Source: Allodiplogaster sudhausi (Eukaryota; Nematoda; Chromadorea; Rhabditida; Diplogasteridae). From it: a stretch of 64,000 nt of DNA. Both the position numbers and the translations under genes were made by a program. Below, piece by piece: positions 34,232-46,446 of the stretch (within the stretch, counting starts at the first letter, position 1; each line of letters starts with the position of its first letter). The notes under the pieces were generated by a model. It made no database searches. It was not told the origin of the DNA and was given only the letters and a program-made list of their open reading frames with translations. The DNA lies in contig CALZFC010000059.1 of the NCBI GenBank assembly GCA_945643635.1, forward strand, positions 1,327,001-1,391,000. Direction: 5' to 3'.

Positions 34232-37200
34232 ATGACCCATTTCCTCTACTACTTGGTGTACCTCGTGGTCGGCTTTCCAATCTTCGTGCTCTACGTCTCC
34301 ATTCTGGTCATCGTTTCTACGGCGCGTTTTCGCAATCTTCACCCCTTCGCTTCCTCCTTCTACTTTCTCTTCATCTTTGGCGGTATTCTGGTGTGTTTAG
34401 ACTAAAAAAAAAAGAAAAATTAAGTAAATATGAAGGGGTGTAGCGATAAATGAAAGTCAGACAGGACTGTATTTTCACAATCGTTGAAGATGTGTATACA
34501 TAACGCTTTGCAAAACTGAAAAACGTTGGGCGGTCTATGCTTTGCAAAAAGTTGCCCGAGGCGCTGCTAAAATCGACGTTCTCAACGCTTTCAACCCCAA
34601 CGATATGGCCATATATGTTCTCAACGCTTTATTTTCTTGTGTGTCTTCAAGAAACTAGTGAATAATTAAATTTGTTTGCAAAAACGATAAAAGAAGCAGA
34701 CTAATTGTTAGGACTGCCTGTACTATATCGAAGCGATGTTCGTCTACAAACTGCCCCTCTTGGCTGAACTAAACAGATACTACGGCAACATAAAGCCTTC
34801 TTGGATGACCACTGTCTTATATGCGTGAGTTCTGCATTAAAAGACCACACTAATTACTTTATTAATCAAACACTTTGAAAACGAAATAGATATTAGAAAG
34901 AAAGTTTAAAGATATGTTTCCTTGCCTTCCTTCAGCCTCAAGCTTTTCTTTCCGTACTCGCAAGATCTGGTCAACTTTGCGATGGCTTGCAACAGATTTA
35001 CTGCAATATTATCTCCAACAAAACATAAAATGGTTAGTTCATACATACTATGACTGCAGTCCCACTCAAAAATTATGCTACTGAAGTTAAACTTAACAAA
35101 CAAACAAAAGTATTTTTGATATGGTCTTGTTCGAATTCCTCTTCTTAGTGATAGGACAAAGTCCAATAGAGTTACACATTTTGCCTTCCAACATAATTCC
35201 ATTAAGATCAACACTTTAGCGAATAATATTTTCCCAAAGCAAGTTTGAGCTGCCTGGGATATTTCCCAACCATAAGGAAAGCATGAGTATTGCGAATATT
35301 GTGTTTTGTCTATAAAGGTCACAATCGAATATACAAATGATTGGTACAAGTGACCCGGAAGATTCATGTTTTTTCTTCTAAAGGATAAAAGTGCACATTT
35401 ATAGAATTGTCTGGTTTGAGCTAAGCGTATTAAAAAACATGAATTTCTCTCGTATTTTGGAACCTCACAATCAACTCTTCTTCGAATATAGCAGGCTCTT
35501 TTTTCCAAAGTCTGTTAAAATCATCGAAATCAGCTGAGTTCAAGGAAAATCAAACGTAATATGAATTTTCATGACTACTTTCGTCTCGTCTCTCTCACAC
35601 TCTCTCGCCTTTGTGTCAGGCGAAAAAGGCGCGAATTCAAAATTGAGTTTTGGTTCCACATAGATCTGGCGTTATCTCCTGCCTCTGACGCCGCCTGCCG
35701 TGCTGGCCGCTGCCTACGGCCTCTCGTGGTTTCTCTGGGATGTCAACGCGAGATTCGCGACTGATCGAGGAGATGACGGCATCGAGATTGTCTACATGCT
35801 CTTCTACGACTCGACCGTTCGGCCATATGTAAGGTTTTTTTATTAAAAATAAATTTTATTTAATATTTTTAAAAATTTGTTCTTATTCACATAGAACCAT
35901 TCTCGTAATAATGTGAGCATAGAACAGCAGACTGAAGCATAACACAACTCAACCATAGCCTTAGCCCATTATTCTTACTCATGCAGTAGGCGCGAATTCA
36001 AAAAGGATTTTTAAAGATTGATTTGAACTCTTCCATTCTATAGATTGTGAATCCGCGCATTGCTGTGGTCGTCTTCACAGTAGTTCCGACAGTCACCCTC
36101 GCCATCTATGTCTTCATTGGCAGAACTCTCAAGAAGAAGATGACAAGGCACGATTTTTCTCTTCTTATTGCTTTCTATTCTAACAATAAGCGACAAATTT
36201 ATAATTAAAAAAAACAGTGGGAACTAACGCGGGAACATAGAAAAATATATATTTTAAGTAAAAATAAAAATTAATCACAGAAAAACGAAACTAGCGATTG
36301 AGCATGAATATAAAGTAGAGGTTGTTGTATTTTTTATTAAAATAAATATTGTACTTATTTTAGCGGTCACTCGGCTCGGCACCAGAAACAGCTCGTTCGC
36401 CTCGGCGCCGCAATCGTCCTCGTCGATTTCGCCCCCGCCGTTATGCAGGTAATGGCTGGCCTCTTTAAAAAAAATCTGAGATTTACTAAAATATTACAAA
36501 ACTATACTGGCAAGAACTTCGAAACCGGAGACAACAATCATGCTTTCAATAGCAACGAAATAATAATAATAATAATAAAATTACTAAGTTTGGGAAGAAG
36601 TAAGATTTTGATTTCCCTAATATAACTAAATTAGAGAATGATTAAATCAATTAATTAGAATAATTTACCTAACATAATAAAACCTAACATACCGTATTTT
36701 CTCTATTATTACCCCCGGGGGTTCTATTTTTCAATACCCTTGCGGGGAGGGGCACTATTAGAGAGAGTGGTTCTATTAGAGGGAGGGGTACAATTTTTCA
36801 ATGTGAGACACTAAACGTTTAATAACAACATTTTATTCCCCAAAAAAGAAGAATCGTAGCCCGAATTCAATGGAACCATCATTGGTATATCCGTTAACTA
36901 AATAATCTTATAAAATTAGACGTTTCCTCTCCTTCCAAGTCATTGCTGTGCCATAGACGCTGTTCATCTTCTTTCCCGACATCCCAATCGTGACGTATCT
37001 CTACCGCGCGATGCCCGTTGCCTGTGACATCAAGGCGCTCACTCCCGCACTCATTTGTCTCTGCAATCATGAACTTCGCAAACGAGTTTGTTTACCGTTA
37101 CACTGAATTATCGCTTTTTAAAAACTAATTTATCGATTAAAAATGATGGTTCAATGAAATACTTTGTTTATTCTTTCTGTTCATATTCCATGGTAAAGCC

Positions 37201-37421
37201 ACCAAAACACCTTGCTTATTTGTTCCATGGATACAGATGTATGTATATTATTTTCAAAGAGCAAAAGTGATGTGCATCATGCAGCATGTTCAGCATTTTC
37301 CGACAATTATGGAAAATAAAAAAAATATTAGCCAAATTAATTTGTGCAACTTCAGTACTGGTCAGTCGCTGGTGGATTTTTCCGACAGCCGAGATCGCTT
37401 GTCATAAGCTACACAACATAA
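34232..37421 (+). CDS. Seven-transmembrane chemoreceptor, family A (Srg-superfamily-like), intact
   Basis: Eight exons: 34232-34390, 34712-34824, 34936-35032, 35664-35828, 36044-36147, 36364-36448, 36957-37085 and 37356-37421. Joined, they give 918 nt, 305 residues, without a stop. Exon lengths equal those of the 3.7-kb gene apart from the last, which is two codons shorter. Most residues are identical. TM3 ends CNRFTAILSP, TM4 opens IWRYLLPLTPP, and TM7 is followed by LRKR. An in-frame ATG at 34,208 would add eight residues; I prefer 34,232 because the first gene has only this one conserved. Intron 5 uses a GC donor (36,148-36,149), shared with the 3.7-kb gene. The role is chemosensation by family inference. 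It lies behind repeat block D copy 3. Confidence 0.8.
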
Positions 37422-37667
37422 GTTTGTAAAATCATTAGAATGTCAACTTTTTTGGCTTTCAGAAAGTTCAGCATTTACATTCATATTGAATACAGTTATT
37501 TTTTTCGATTAAGCTTATTACTACTCTGATTAAGGTTGCTTTAAGCAGTAATTACTTAGAAATAACTCCTGTAATATTGACAACAAACGTTTGGAATTAG
37601 TATCACCTCTAATTAATTAAAGGATTGTACATCATTTTTCAACTCTTGTTGTTGTCTAATTGCAAAA
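37422..37667. other. 3' flank of the receptor gene
   Basis: Non-coding. About 37,480-37,560 resembles 6,715-6,800. No other feature was seen before the LINE fragment. Confidence 0.45.
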
Positions 37668-37885
37668 ATGGATGGAGGACGCTGGACAAGAAGAGCCGTG
37701 GAGTGGAGACCGTGGAAATGGAAAAGACGTGCTGGACGTCCCCGAGAACGATGGCGTGACGAATTCGACCGTAACCTGTCCACCACTTGGATGCGAACCG
37801 CAGTCATGAAACCCGATGCCTTTCATCTTTCCTTCACCAGCTTGGCCCAGTCCCTGATTGTGGAATAAACTTTGAAACTTTGAAA
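37668..37885 (+). mobile_element. LINE-type retrotransposon 3' end, fragment
   Basis: Encodes DGGRWTRRAVEWRPWKWKRR, then AGRPRERWRDEFDRNL, then a TAA. An AATAAACTTTGAAACTTTGAAAC end follows (short tandem ACTTTGAA units). This is the C-terminal pattern of non-LTR retrotransposon proteins, with a repetitive 3' tail. A second copy in reverse orientation lies at 9,784-9,935. Truncated at its 5' side, it is not active. Confidence 0.7.
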
Positions 37886-38389
37886 CATCATTTTTGCACA
37901 CAATCTTGAAAAGCATTACTCCACACGCACTCGACATAACCATCGAGAGAAAGAGTGTTAACTCGATTGTTGCACCGGATTGCCGAGTCTGCCCTAGGAG
38001 AAGGCACTCTCATTCTCGCGTGGTTTTTCGGTCAAGAGAATATTAGTATCTTCTTTTTTTTCCTCCTTTAAATATGAAGCCAATATTTTGTAAGAGTGAG
38101 CTCGGAGGTCGCTGAAGAATGAATAGATTTTTTTATTACGTGTCAAGTAAAATCTCACGATGTTCGATAAAGAGAGGCAAGAAGAGATCGCCGTTGTTCT
38201 GTAATAATGAATTGGAAAATCATTTGCAAGAAATTGAACAGATGAGCAGAAGTTGTGAGTAGGAAGGAAACATTTCAGTCTTAAAATGGCGTCAACTAAT
38301 GTCACTTTTCAAAATGACGGTTCTATGTACTTTGTTGAAAATATTCTTTAATATACAAGTATGTACATATGTAAATGCAACGAAGAAGA

Positions 38390-38391
<2 letters not shown>

Positions 38392-38438
<47 letters not shown>
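38392..38438. repeat. (TA)n microsatellite
   Basis: An almost uninterrupted run of alternating A and T of about 46 bp. Confidence 0.95.
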
Positions 38439-38441
<3 letters not shown>

Positions 38442-38559
38442 GTAAATACAAAAGAGACTTACATTGAGGGAAGTACATACGAACATACATTGTACATACA
38501 TAGGTATGTAATTCCAGATATTCCAGACATAATAGAGATTCTAGCGCACCTCATTTAAA

Positions 38560-40650
38560 CTCTTGTTGTTGTCAACAGGAAATTGGAACATTTACCACGC
38601 AACTGCTATTTGACTTAATTTTGCATTTGCCAAAAAGTGGCACTTTATTGTCTTTTCTTGACACCTTATTTAAGACGTTGTGACGCGCTATTTCAGTTGC
38701 TTATACAAATATGTACACTAGACCACCCGTATGTCGTTTTCTCTGTAGGACAATTTCTCCCTATTAGATGATCCTATCCCATGAGAACTTTTCAACCTCA
38801 ATCATGTTTTTGCCAAATTTATACATTTTTCTTGTTTGAATAATGCCTCTTTTCAAATTAAATCCCCTCGGATGGGTAGGACGTACATACATATGTATAT
38901 TTGATCGTAATTTAGATGCCATTGTTCGTCACATCCTTTAAAGATGTAGATAAACAATTAAACGATATCCGAAATGACATCCGTCTATTGCAAGAAAGCA
39001 TATATTGTCATATTTCAGCATGAGCCAATTTTGTTGATAATTTTCTTAAAAAAAAAAATTAAGTGTAAATAGTACATGGAGACTTACATCAGGCACGTGA
39101 ACAATACATAAGTATACATTCATACATAGTTACTCCAGACATCACGGAGTCTCTCGTGCACTACATTTCAACTCTCCATGCTATCAACAGGAAATTGGAA
39201 CAATAGAGGCCTTAAATAAATTAACGAGCAAATGCGATATTTGCCTGGATCTAACATTTCCCAAAACGTTGCTATTTTGTCGATCTTTTTTGTTCTCACA
39301 AGATACGTTATTTCACTTGCTCAAAAATGTACATTAGACGACCAGAATGTTGACCCTCTATACGCATTCCATCATAATTCCCCATGAGAGTTTCTAAAAA
39401 TGCCGACAAATCCCAGACCAGCCTCAATATTCGCATTCCCCCTGTTCATAAATTCCTCGTGTCTGAGTCGCCTGTTTTCGAATTAGATATTCTCGCGCCG
39501 CGACAAGCTGTCCTAACAGTGGTCCAGACAGACATCCGATCGTTACTTAGACAAGGTAAGCCTTCCAAAAGTGTCTGAGAAATGTCCTAAAACATCTTAA
39601 AAACTCATGTATGTAGTACATTATCTCAGCCCTTTTGCAGAGTATATGGGACGCTTGTCTCGTTCCCCAAAAACTTCCTTATACTAGTCCAGAAACGTTT
39701 GCTTGTTTAATTGATCAATCACAAGGTTCAGACATTCTCAAGTTACAGTAATGCATCTCTTTTGTCCTCAAGTTCAAAAATATCTCACTAAAAAGAATTG
39801 TTGCCTAGGTGAAAAGGAATTTTAGATGGAGTCAGTGCAGAGTCGTCGAAAAATGTATTTAAATTTAATATAATGCTTGTTGGGTTTTCCAACAAGGACT
39901 TTTAAATGTGGGTTTTCAGTTGCTTATTTATTACACTCTTTTCCTTTTCCATCGCCTAACCTCTCATGTGGATATTTAAAGCCCTAAATGATATATCGGC
40001 CAAAGAACAACTTTTATACATTTGTAGCAGTATGTAAACGTTTCTGGCAATTCTTGGAATTACCTACACATTTCCTTCATCTTGCTGCTCTACAAACATT
40101 TATAGGCGCCCCGATTTTCATTGAAATGACTACTGCTTAAAAGATTATGGCGATAATTAGACGAAGCATCTTTTTCGAACATCTCCTGCTAACAAAATCA
40201 TTGTAAATCGATCTACTGCCGATTTCTACTCCTCTATTTGTCAGTAGCATTAGCCCAACAGCCTGCATCAGAGATAATGGAGCCGAGCGTTTCTTGCCTT
40301 TTTTGCCATACTGATCGCTCATCTCTCTCTCTCTCTGTCTCTGTATCACTTTTCTCCCTCTCTCTCTATCTCTTTCTCTCTTTCCCCCTATCTCCACCTG
40401 ATAGTGTCTGAACACTCTTAATTGTTACTTGCTTATCATTAATATCGTATTCTGTGTGTATACTATCTGTGCAGCAGAAACTTTCTGTGAATTTTAACTA
40501 TTCTTTAACTCTAAGTGCGCTTCAAATTGCACTCTTCCTAATCTATCTTCTGATTATAAAATTTCAATAACAACAACATTAACGAAATTGAACACAAATC
40601 ATATACCATGAAAAAAAAAATCAAAAATTACTAAATGTAGGAAAAACATA
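38560..40650. repeat. Gene-poor duplicated region, first units
   Basis: Segments at 38,565-38,790, 39,165-39,440 and (further right) 42,765-43,020 are diverged copies of one another. Each begins near CAACAGGAAATTGGAAC and later shares a CCC(A/G)TGAGA...TTT stretch. Open frames within are short and not conserved between copies. (CT)n runs lie at about 40,320-40,390. I see no supported gene. Confidence 0.5.
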
Positions 40651-40651
40651 C

Positions 40652-40706
40652 ATAGTTTAATTTATCATTGTATCGGGCGGCCCGATACAACAATAAATTA
40701 AACTAT
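40652..40706. repeat. 55-bp near-perfect palindrome
   Basis: Arms of 27 bp (40,652-40,678 and 40,680-40,706) are complementary at 25 positions around a single central G. The centre reads TATCGGGCGGCCCGATA. It could form a hairpin and lies directly beside a GC-rich block. Confidence 0.85.
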
Positions 40707-40721
40707 TTTGAAGGCAAGGTC

Positions 40722-40815
40722 CAGCCCGGCCCAGCACCGCTTGCCCCCCGGGCCCGGCCTGGCCCGGCCCGCGGGACAGCGGGCCGGGCCCGGGCCGGCC
40801 CGGGCCTGGTTTTGG
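40722..40815. repeat. GC-rich block of GGCCC/GGGCC words
   Basis: About 90 bp made largely of GGCCCGG and CCGGGCC words in an otherwise AT-rich region. It is similar in composition to the blocks at 45.05-45.19 and 45.37-45.52 kb. Open frames across it encode only Gly/Pro/Ala/Arg repeats and are not genes. A (CT)n run follows at 40,918-40,960. Confidence 0.8.
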
Positions 40816-40916
40816 ACATCCCCGATTCGGGCCGATTGTGAGATGGGTTCGTGGATTTTATGCCCGAAAGTCAACGTCGTTGCGGCAGTTTCCGCGGGCG
40901 GCTGCTCCCATTTATG

Positions 40917-40954
<38 letters not shown>

Positions 40955-42740
40955 CTCTCCCTCACTTCCATGGGGTCAACAAAACTCCGTCTCGATTGAT
41001 CATCGACATGCCGGATGGCGAGTTGCCGCCCTACGTTATCCAGGCTTTCCCATATGTATGAATTCAATGTGCGCACTCTGTCCTCTACCAGTAATCCGGT
41101 TGTACTCCAGGCTTGACAAGATTAAATACGAACGATGTGTTTATGTGAAGCTCGCATAAAGAGGAAAGGACTCTTGCCCTGGAGATGTTCTCTTTCATTC
41201 TGGTCATGAGTTTCTGCTCAGGCACAGTGTTGCACGTGGCTTGCTTCTTCTTTCATCTTCACGCCATTGTCAGTGCACGTTGCATCTCTGACTCTTTCCC
41301 TCTCCGCCACCGTATCGTACTTGTCTATGCGCCGACCTCGGCTGCCCGTGACCAGGCCTATTAGAACTGCTTGGACCTTACGGCCTCCTCTTTTTTCTAA
41401 AATTCTGATCGGGGATCTCAATGGACGAGTAACTGGAGAAGTGTAAATGAATCAGTATTTGACGCCTGCACCCGGTGCAGTAAAAAAAGGTCGGCTTTTG
41501 TAAAAAAAAATTTTGGAATGCCTTCTCCATGAAACGCAAGGGCGTTGGTGGAACTGGCAGTATCCTATCGCACAAGCACACATTCAAATTGACTTTGCCC
41601 CCCCCCCTGGAGCTTTTCTCTTTACCAGTTTCTTCTTTTCATTTGCCCAGCCTTTTTGTATTGCGTTTTACAAGCGTTTATGGTAATTCTTGCAATAACC
41701 TTTCCATTTACCTCATCTCTCTATCTAAATGAATTCAATCATCTCGATTTATTTGAGTTTCTCAACAAAAAGGCATTTGGCTATAAACTGGGCTCATTTA
41801 ATTTTCCACTTTCAAGCAGAATTCAGTCGTCATTTGCTGCTGGTGTTGATGTCAGACTTGTAGCAGAATGGTGTCAATCCGGAAGCATATCTTGCCGAGT
41901 TTTTGACGACTTTTTCCACTTTTTGACGTACATTTACGATAAAATCCCTCAATTCATTCCCTATAGGCCCTCACTTCACCTGTAAAACATAATATGTAAA
42001 TATATATACCTATTTTATATATATATATTTTTTTTTACATATAATATATTATAGATTGCAGTGATGCGCTCCTCTTATAATCTGCTATGAATGCAAGTGA
42101 GTAAGCGAAAACTAATTATTTCTCTAGGCAAGATGCACGGAAGAAAATGAATGCCAATCTGTTTTTCTCGATCTGAGGTGATACTTTGACTACATACATA
42201 TGTAGATTGTTTTATCTATGGCTTACACCTTTCCTCCTAATGAGCATACTGATTTCATCATTAGCAAAGATTCAGATAAACAGATCTTTTAACTTTGGGT
42301 TGTGTCCATATAGACAAACTTTGTGCACTACACAATTGTAGACTCTTTTCGCTGAACTTTGGAACTCTTCTTCAACATCGTACCTTTCATGATTGAGCAA
42401 GTGGTTTTATCGGGTTCGCTAATGACCAATACTTACCACTACTTGACATTTTGTTCTCCCCGTCCCTTTCGAGATATCTGTTCATGCCATGAATCCATAC
42501 TATAGACGCATACTAATCATTTGTAGTAAGTATCTTTTCGCGATGCTACCAAGAAATCATGCTGATTTTGTAGATTAATTTCTTTATTGCATTAAATTCC
42601 TTCTTGTTCCTGTTCCTCTCCATCGCGATTTCGTTCATGACTGCGCTTTAATGACGACTTCATTTCCTGTTCACTTCGGCCAAAACGATCAGTATGTCAA
42701 AGTCCTCAGGGGGCTCCAAGCGACGCTAGTAATTCCAGAC
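40816..42740. other. Intergenic, diverged duplicated segments
   Basis: 41,740-41,990 resembles 44,070-44,290. 42,380-42,710 resembles 45,520-45,815 (ending with a shared TTTAATGACGACTTCATTTC). No exon with convincing splice sites was found, and no RNA genes were seen. Confidence 0.45.
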
Positions 42741-44900
42741 ATTACATCCTGCACTGTCTTTCAGCTCTTATTGTTGTCAACAGGAAATTGTAACAATAGA
42801 GGCCTAAAATAATTACCGCACAAAGGTGATATTTGCTAACATTTGCCAATACATTGCTGCGTTGTCGTTGCTTTTTCCCACATTCATTGTTATGTCTTCT
42901 GCTCATATACAAATACGTGCATTATTCCTCCCGTATTTATTTTCTCTCGCATTCCATAATCGTACCCCGTGAGAACTTTTAGACGGGTTGTCGACCAATC
43001 ACAGACCGGCCTCAATATTGTTCTCACTTATATTTATAGCTTCCTCGTGTTAATGACGCTTTCTCGCCGGCACGCGCTGTCCGAAATTCTGGTCCAGACA
43101 GCCATGGTCAATAAGACAGAGCAGGCCTTCCGAAAGTGTCTGGGAAATGCCCTAACATTATCGCAGTCCAGTTTCAGATCATATGAGACATTTGTCTCGT
43201 TGCTCAAAAACTTCCTTGTACTTGCCGAGAACCGTGTTTGGTCTCAGTAACACTAACACCACAGCCCTTATGTGGGTTAGTAGAGTAAGCGTGTACATTC
43301 TCTCCTTGTTTTTCTACGCCTTCTTTGGTGGCTTCAACTCATTCTTCATCGCCACCTTCTCCAACACGGTCGCCACAGCTGGCAACCCCTCCCCCCCCCC
43401 ACCCCGCCTACCCTTCTCGATTCACAATTGAAAAGCAAGTGTGTCCTTTCAATCCTTCACTTTAGTGCAAAAATCGCATCTGCTGTTAGGTTCCCCTCCA
43501 GCAGTCGTTTCCTAGAAATGTATGAAAAGCTGAAAGAGAGACAGAAAAAAGTCATCGGTAACTAAAAAACGCTCATTCTAGAAATTCCTCCACTTCCTCT
43601 CTCTCTTTCTCTCTCTATCTATCGTGGAAGTACTCCACCTAGTAGGGCTCTGAATACTCTTCATTATTACTCCTTCATTACCATCTTTCTCTTTCTTTGT
43701 GAATATTAACTTCTGCACAGCTGTTGCGCGAACGTAAAGGTTTCAATAAATTATTAACTATTTCAACTAGTTTTGTCACTCTTAATGCTGTTCTCAAAGC
43801 ACACTTCTCCTAATTCTGTCTGATTCTAAAAATTCGCTATAATTCCTCATTTGAAGTGAGTAAATATCATGTGCCGTAAAATAAACTTGAACGAAAATCA
43901 CTAAATGTTGAAACAAAATTAAGCAAAAATCAATTGAGCAATAATCATTTGAGCCAAAATCAGAGAAGAGAACAGAATTCTTGAAATTGAGTGTCCATTT
44001 CCTCTCTGCTCGCCATCCCAGTTTCCAGGGCGATTTGTTAAAGAACCACAAACTCAACAATTTTTTGAATTTTGTAGCAGGAAGGCATTTGAGTGTAAAG
44101 CTTCGTCTTTGATTTTCTCCTTTCAAGCAAAACTTAGCCGTTGTTTATTGCTGGTGTTGTTGTCAGACTTGTTGCAGAATAGTGTCAATCCGAGAGCATG
44201 TGTAGTCATGTTGTACTTTTTGATCTACACTTACGATAATATCCCTCAATTCGTATCCTTCAGGCTCCACTGCCATTCAATCCGGTCATCTAAAATGGTC
44301 CCTCTTATACGATCAAAGCATTCCGAGCAGCAGCATCGGTTTAATTTGTCACTGATAGTTAGCCGTGAACTAGAACTATTTCTGGATTCGGTATACTCCG
44401 CGTTCAAAGGAAAGCGCGACCGCTGCGCGAGGAAACATCGAAATCAGGCCGTAGATTAGTAACAATTCACGGAGATATCAAAGAGTTCATTTTGGCGGCG
44501 TACTGACAAGCTCCGCCCACTTCTCCGGAGCCATGAATCTTTTTTTTCTACGCCTTCGTTGGTGGCTTCAACTCATTCTTCATCGCCACCTTCTCCAACA
44601 CGGTCGCCGCCACAGCTGGCAACCACCCCCCCCCCCCCATTCCGCCTAACCTTCTCGATTCACAATTGAAAAGCAAATGCGTCCTTTCAATCCTACACTT
44701 TAGTGCAAAAATCGCATCTGCTGTTGGGTTCCCCTCCAGCAGTCGTTTCCTAGAAAATGCATGAAAAGCTGAAAGAGAGACAGAAAAAAGTCAGTAACAA
44801 TTCAAAGGAAATATCAAAGAGTTGATTTTGGCGGCGTCCTGACAAGCCCCGCCCACTTCTCCGGAGCCATGAATAAAGGCTTCGAGATTTCCGTTTTTTA
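42741..44900. repeat. Duplicated segments with conserved FYAF...FIATFSN reading frame
   Basis: 43,310-43,530 and 44,550-44,760 are close direct repeats, both containing a C homopolymer. In both, one frame reads GGFNSFFIATFSNTVA before the C run. 44,457-44,534 and 44,792-44,872 are a second direct repeat pair, containing GCCCACTTCTCCGGAGCC. A TATAAAAGG at about 44,900 could be a core promoter. No complete gene can be drawn. Confidence 0.5.
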
Positions 44901-45040
44901 TAAAAGGCAGAATGGCGCTCTCACTTCATAATAGTGTAAATAAAAAAAACCCCGCGTTTTTCTAGTTATCGACCCGTTATGCCCATTTGCGCAAAAATTT
45001 ACACGTACTTCTTGACCTTTTTGTAAATTCGTGCCGCATA

Positions 45041-45515
45041 CAGAGGTGTCAACGGCCCGGCCCAGCCCGGCCCGGCCCGGCCCGGCCCGGCCCGCGGGCC
45101 GGGCCGGCCCAACTTCCCAGGGCCCCGGGCCGGGCCGGGCCGGGCCCTAAAAAGTTGGGCCGGCCCGCAGGGCCCGTTTGGGCCCGATAAGCACACGATG
45201 TCGTCCAGTCAAGACGACTGGTGGCACTTTTAACTGCAAAACTATCTTCATTTGTTCATTTTTCTCCTAAAACGTTTTCTAGTATACATTAAAATGAATA
45301 TATGTACATAGCATGAACATGAGAAATTTTGAATTTCAAAATATTCTTTAGCTCGTCGGACTTTTCCTACAGAATTTTTGAAAATCGGGCTCAAACGGGC
45401 CCACGGGCCGGGCCCAAAATTCAAGGGCCCGGAAATCGCTCGGGCCGGGCCGGCCCAGACCTTGGGCCCGACGGGCCGGGCCGGCCCAAAAATGTTGGGC
45501 CCGTTGACACCTCTG
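45041..45515. mobile_element. Small GC-rich element with 15-bp hAT-like inverted ends
   Basis: Begins CAGAGGTGTCAACGG (45,041) and ends with its exact reverse complement (45,515). Both ends run into long arrays of GGCCCG/CGGGCC words, while the middle is AT-rich. CAGRGGTGTCAA-type ends are typical of hAT-superfamily transposons. At 475 bp with no transposase frame it would be a non-autonomous (MITE) element. An 8-bp target duplication is not visible in the flanks, so the class is uncertain. Confidence 0.6.
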
Positions 45516-46446
45516 GTCGGGTTCGCTAACGTCGCACACTTACAACTACTTGACATTTTGTCAACGTTCGGTCTATCCTTGGATGCCTGTCGTAGAGCTC
45601 CATACTATATACAAATGTACGCATACTAAACCTACTCAAAATCATTTGTAGTATCTTTTCGCGATACTACCAAGAAATCATGCTTATTTTGTAGCATAAT
45701 TTTATTATTGCGTTAAATTCCTTGCTTTTATCTGTTCCTCTCCACCACAATTCCTTTCCTGACTGCGCTTTAATGACGACTTCATTTCCTGTTCACGTCG
45801 GCCAAAACGATCAGAATATTTATCTCATCACAATCAGTGGTCTCCAAAGGACGCTATAGTTTCCATAAGAATCAGCTCTCTATACATTGACAATAAGAGA
45901 TATGTTGTTAGATGTAGCGCATGAAAACTAGAGAAAAGGCAAAGTGAAAACAGCAGATCTCTCTCATTTCTTCATCTACATAATTAAGAGCCCCCTGGCT
46001 ACATTTGAAGTGAGAACGAAGTCGCTCGAGCACTTGACTTCCAAAGAAAGAGCTTGATCCACACTTCGGCCATATGTTGCAAATACAAATGCATACTTAA
46101 ACAACCCCCTTCAACTACACATTTGGCCATCCTGAAGCACCCTTTCTTATAATATATAATAATATTATATTTACGTGTTTCGTCTTCAGACACCAAAGTG
46201 GCTGACGTCTATTCTCAAAAACAGCTTCCTCATTACTTACAACATAGATACATATATGTATGTATGTACATATATGTGTAAAAGTATGCTTTATGCGCAT
46301 ATGGTTTTCTTCAGATATCATTATATTACACGCTTTCTGTTTATATAATACGCATGCTATGGAATTCAATTCCTTCTATTTTTTTTCTCTACTGCTGAAG
46401 CGAGAATTCATAATTTTTTCAGTCTGGCGAAATAAATGAATTAAGA
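45516..46446. other. Intergenic; duplicated segment, then 5' flank of a receptor gene
   Basis: 45,520-45,815 repeats 42,380-42,710. The rest, up to the ATG at 46,447, is AT-rich with a TATGTA-type simple repeat at about 46,245-46,275. No exon was seen. Confidence 0.5.

Noticed and set aside
34906..35508. 200-residue open frame on the minus strand
   Set aside because: It lies antisense to exon 3 and intron 3 of the intact family A receptor; the paralogous regions do not keep the frame, so it is chance.
38392..38438. CRISPR-like or satellite array
   Set aside because: Simple (TA)n run without spacers.
44987..45200. Gly/Pro/Ala/Arg-rich open frames over GC arrays (also 40.7 and 45.4 kb)
   Set aside because: Repeat-encoded frames on both strands without splice context; explained by GGCCCG words of a small transposon.
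45033..45523. 8-bp target duplication for the hAT-like element
   Set aside because: Left flank GCCGCATA and right flank GTCGGGTT do not match.
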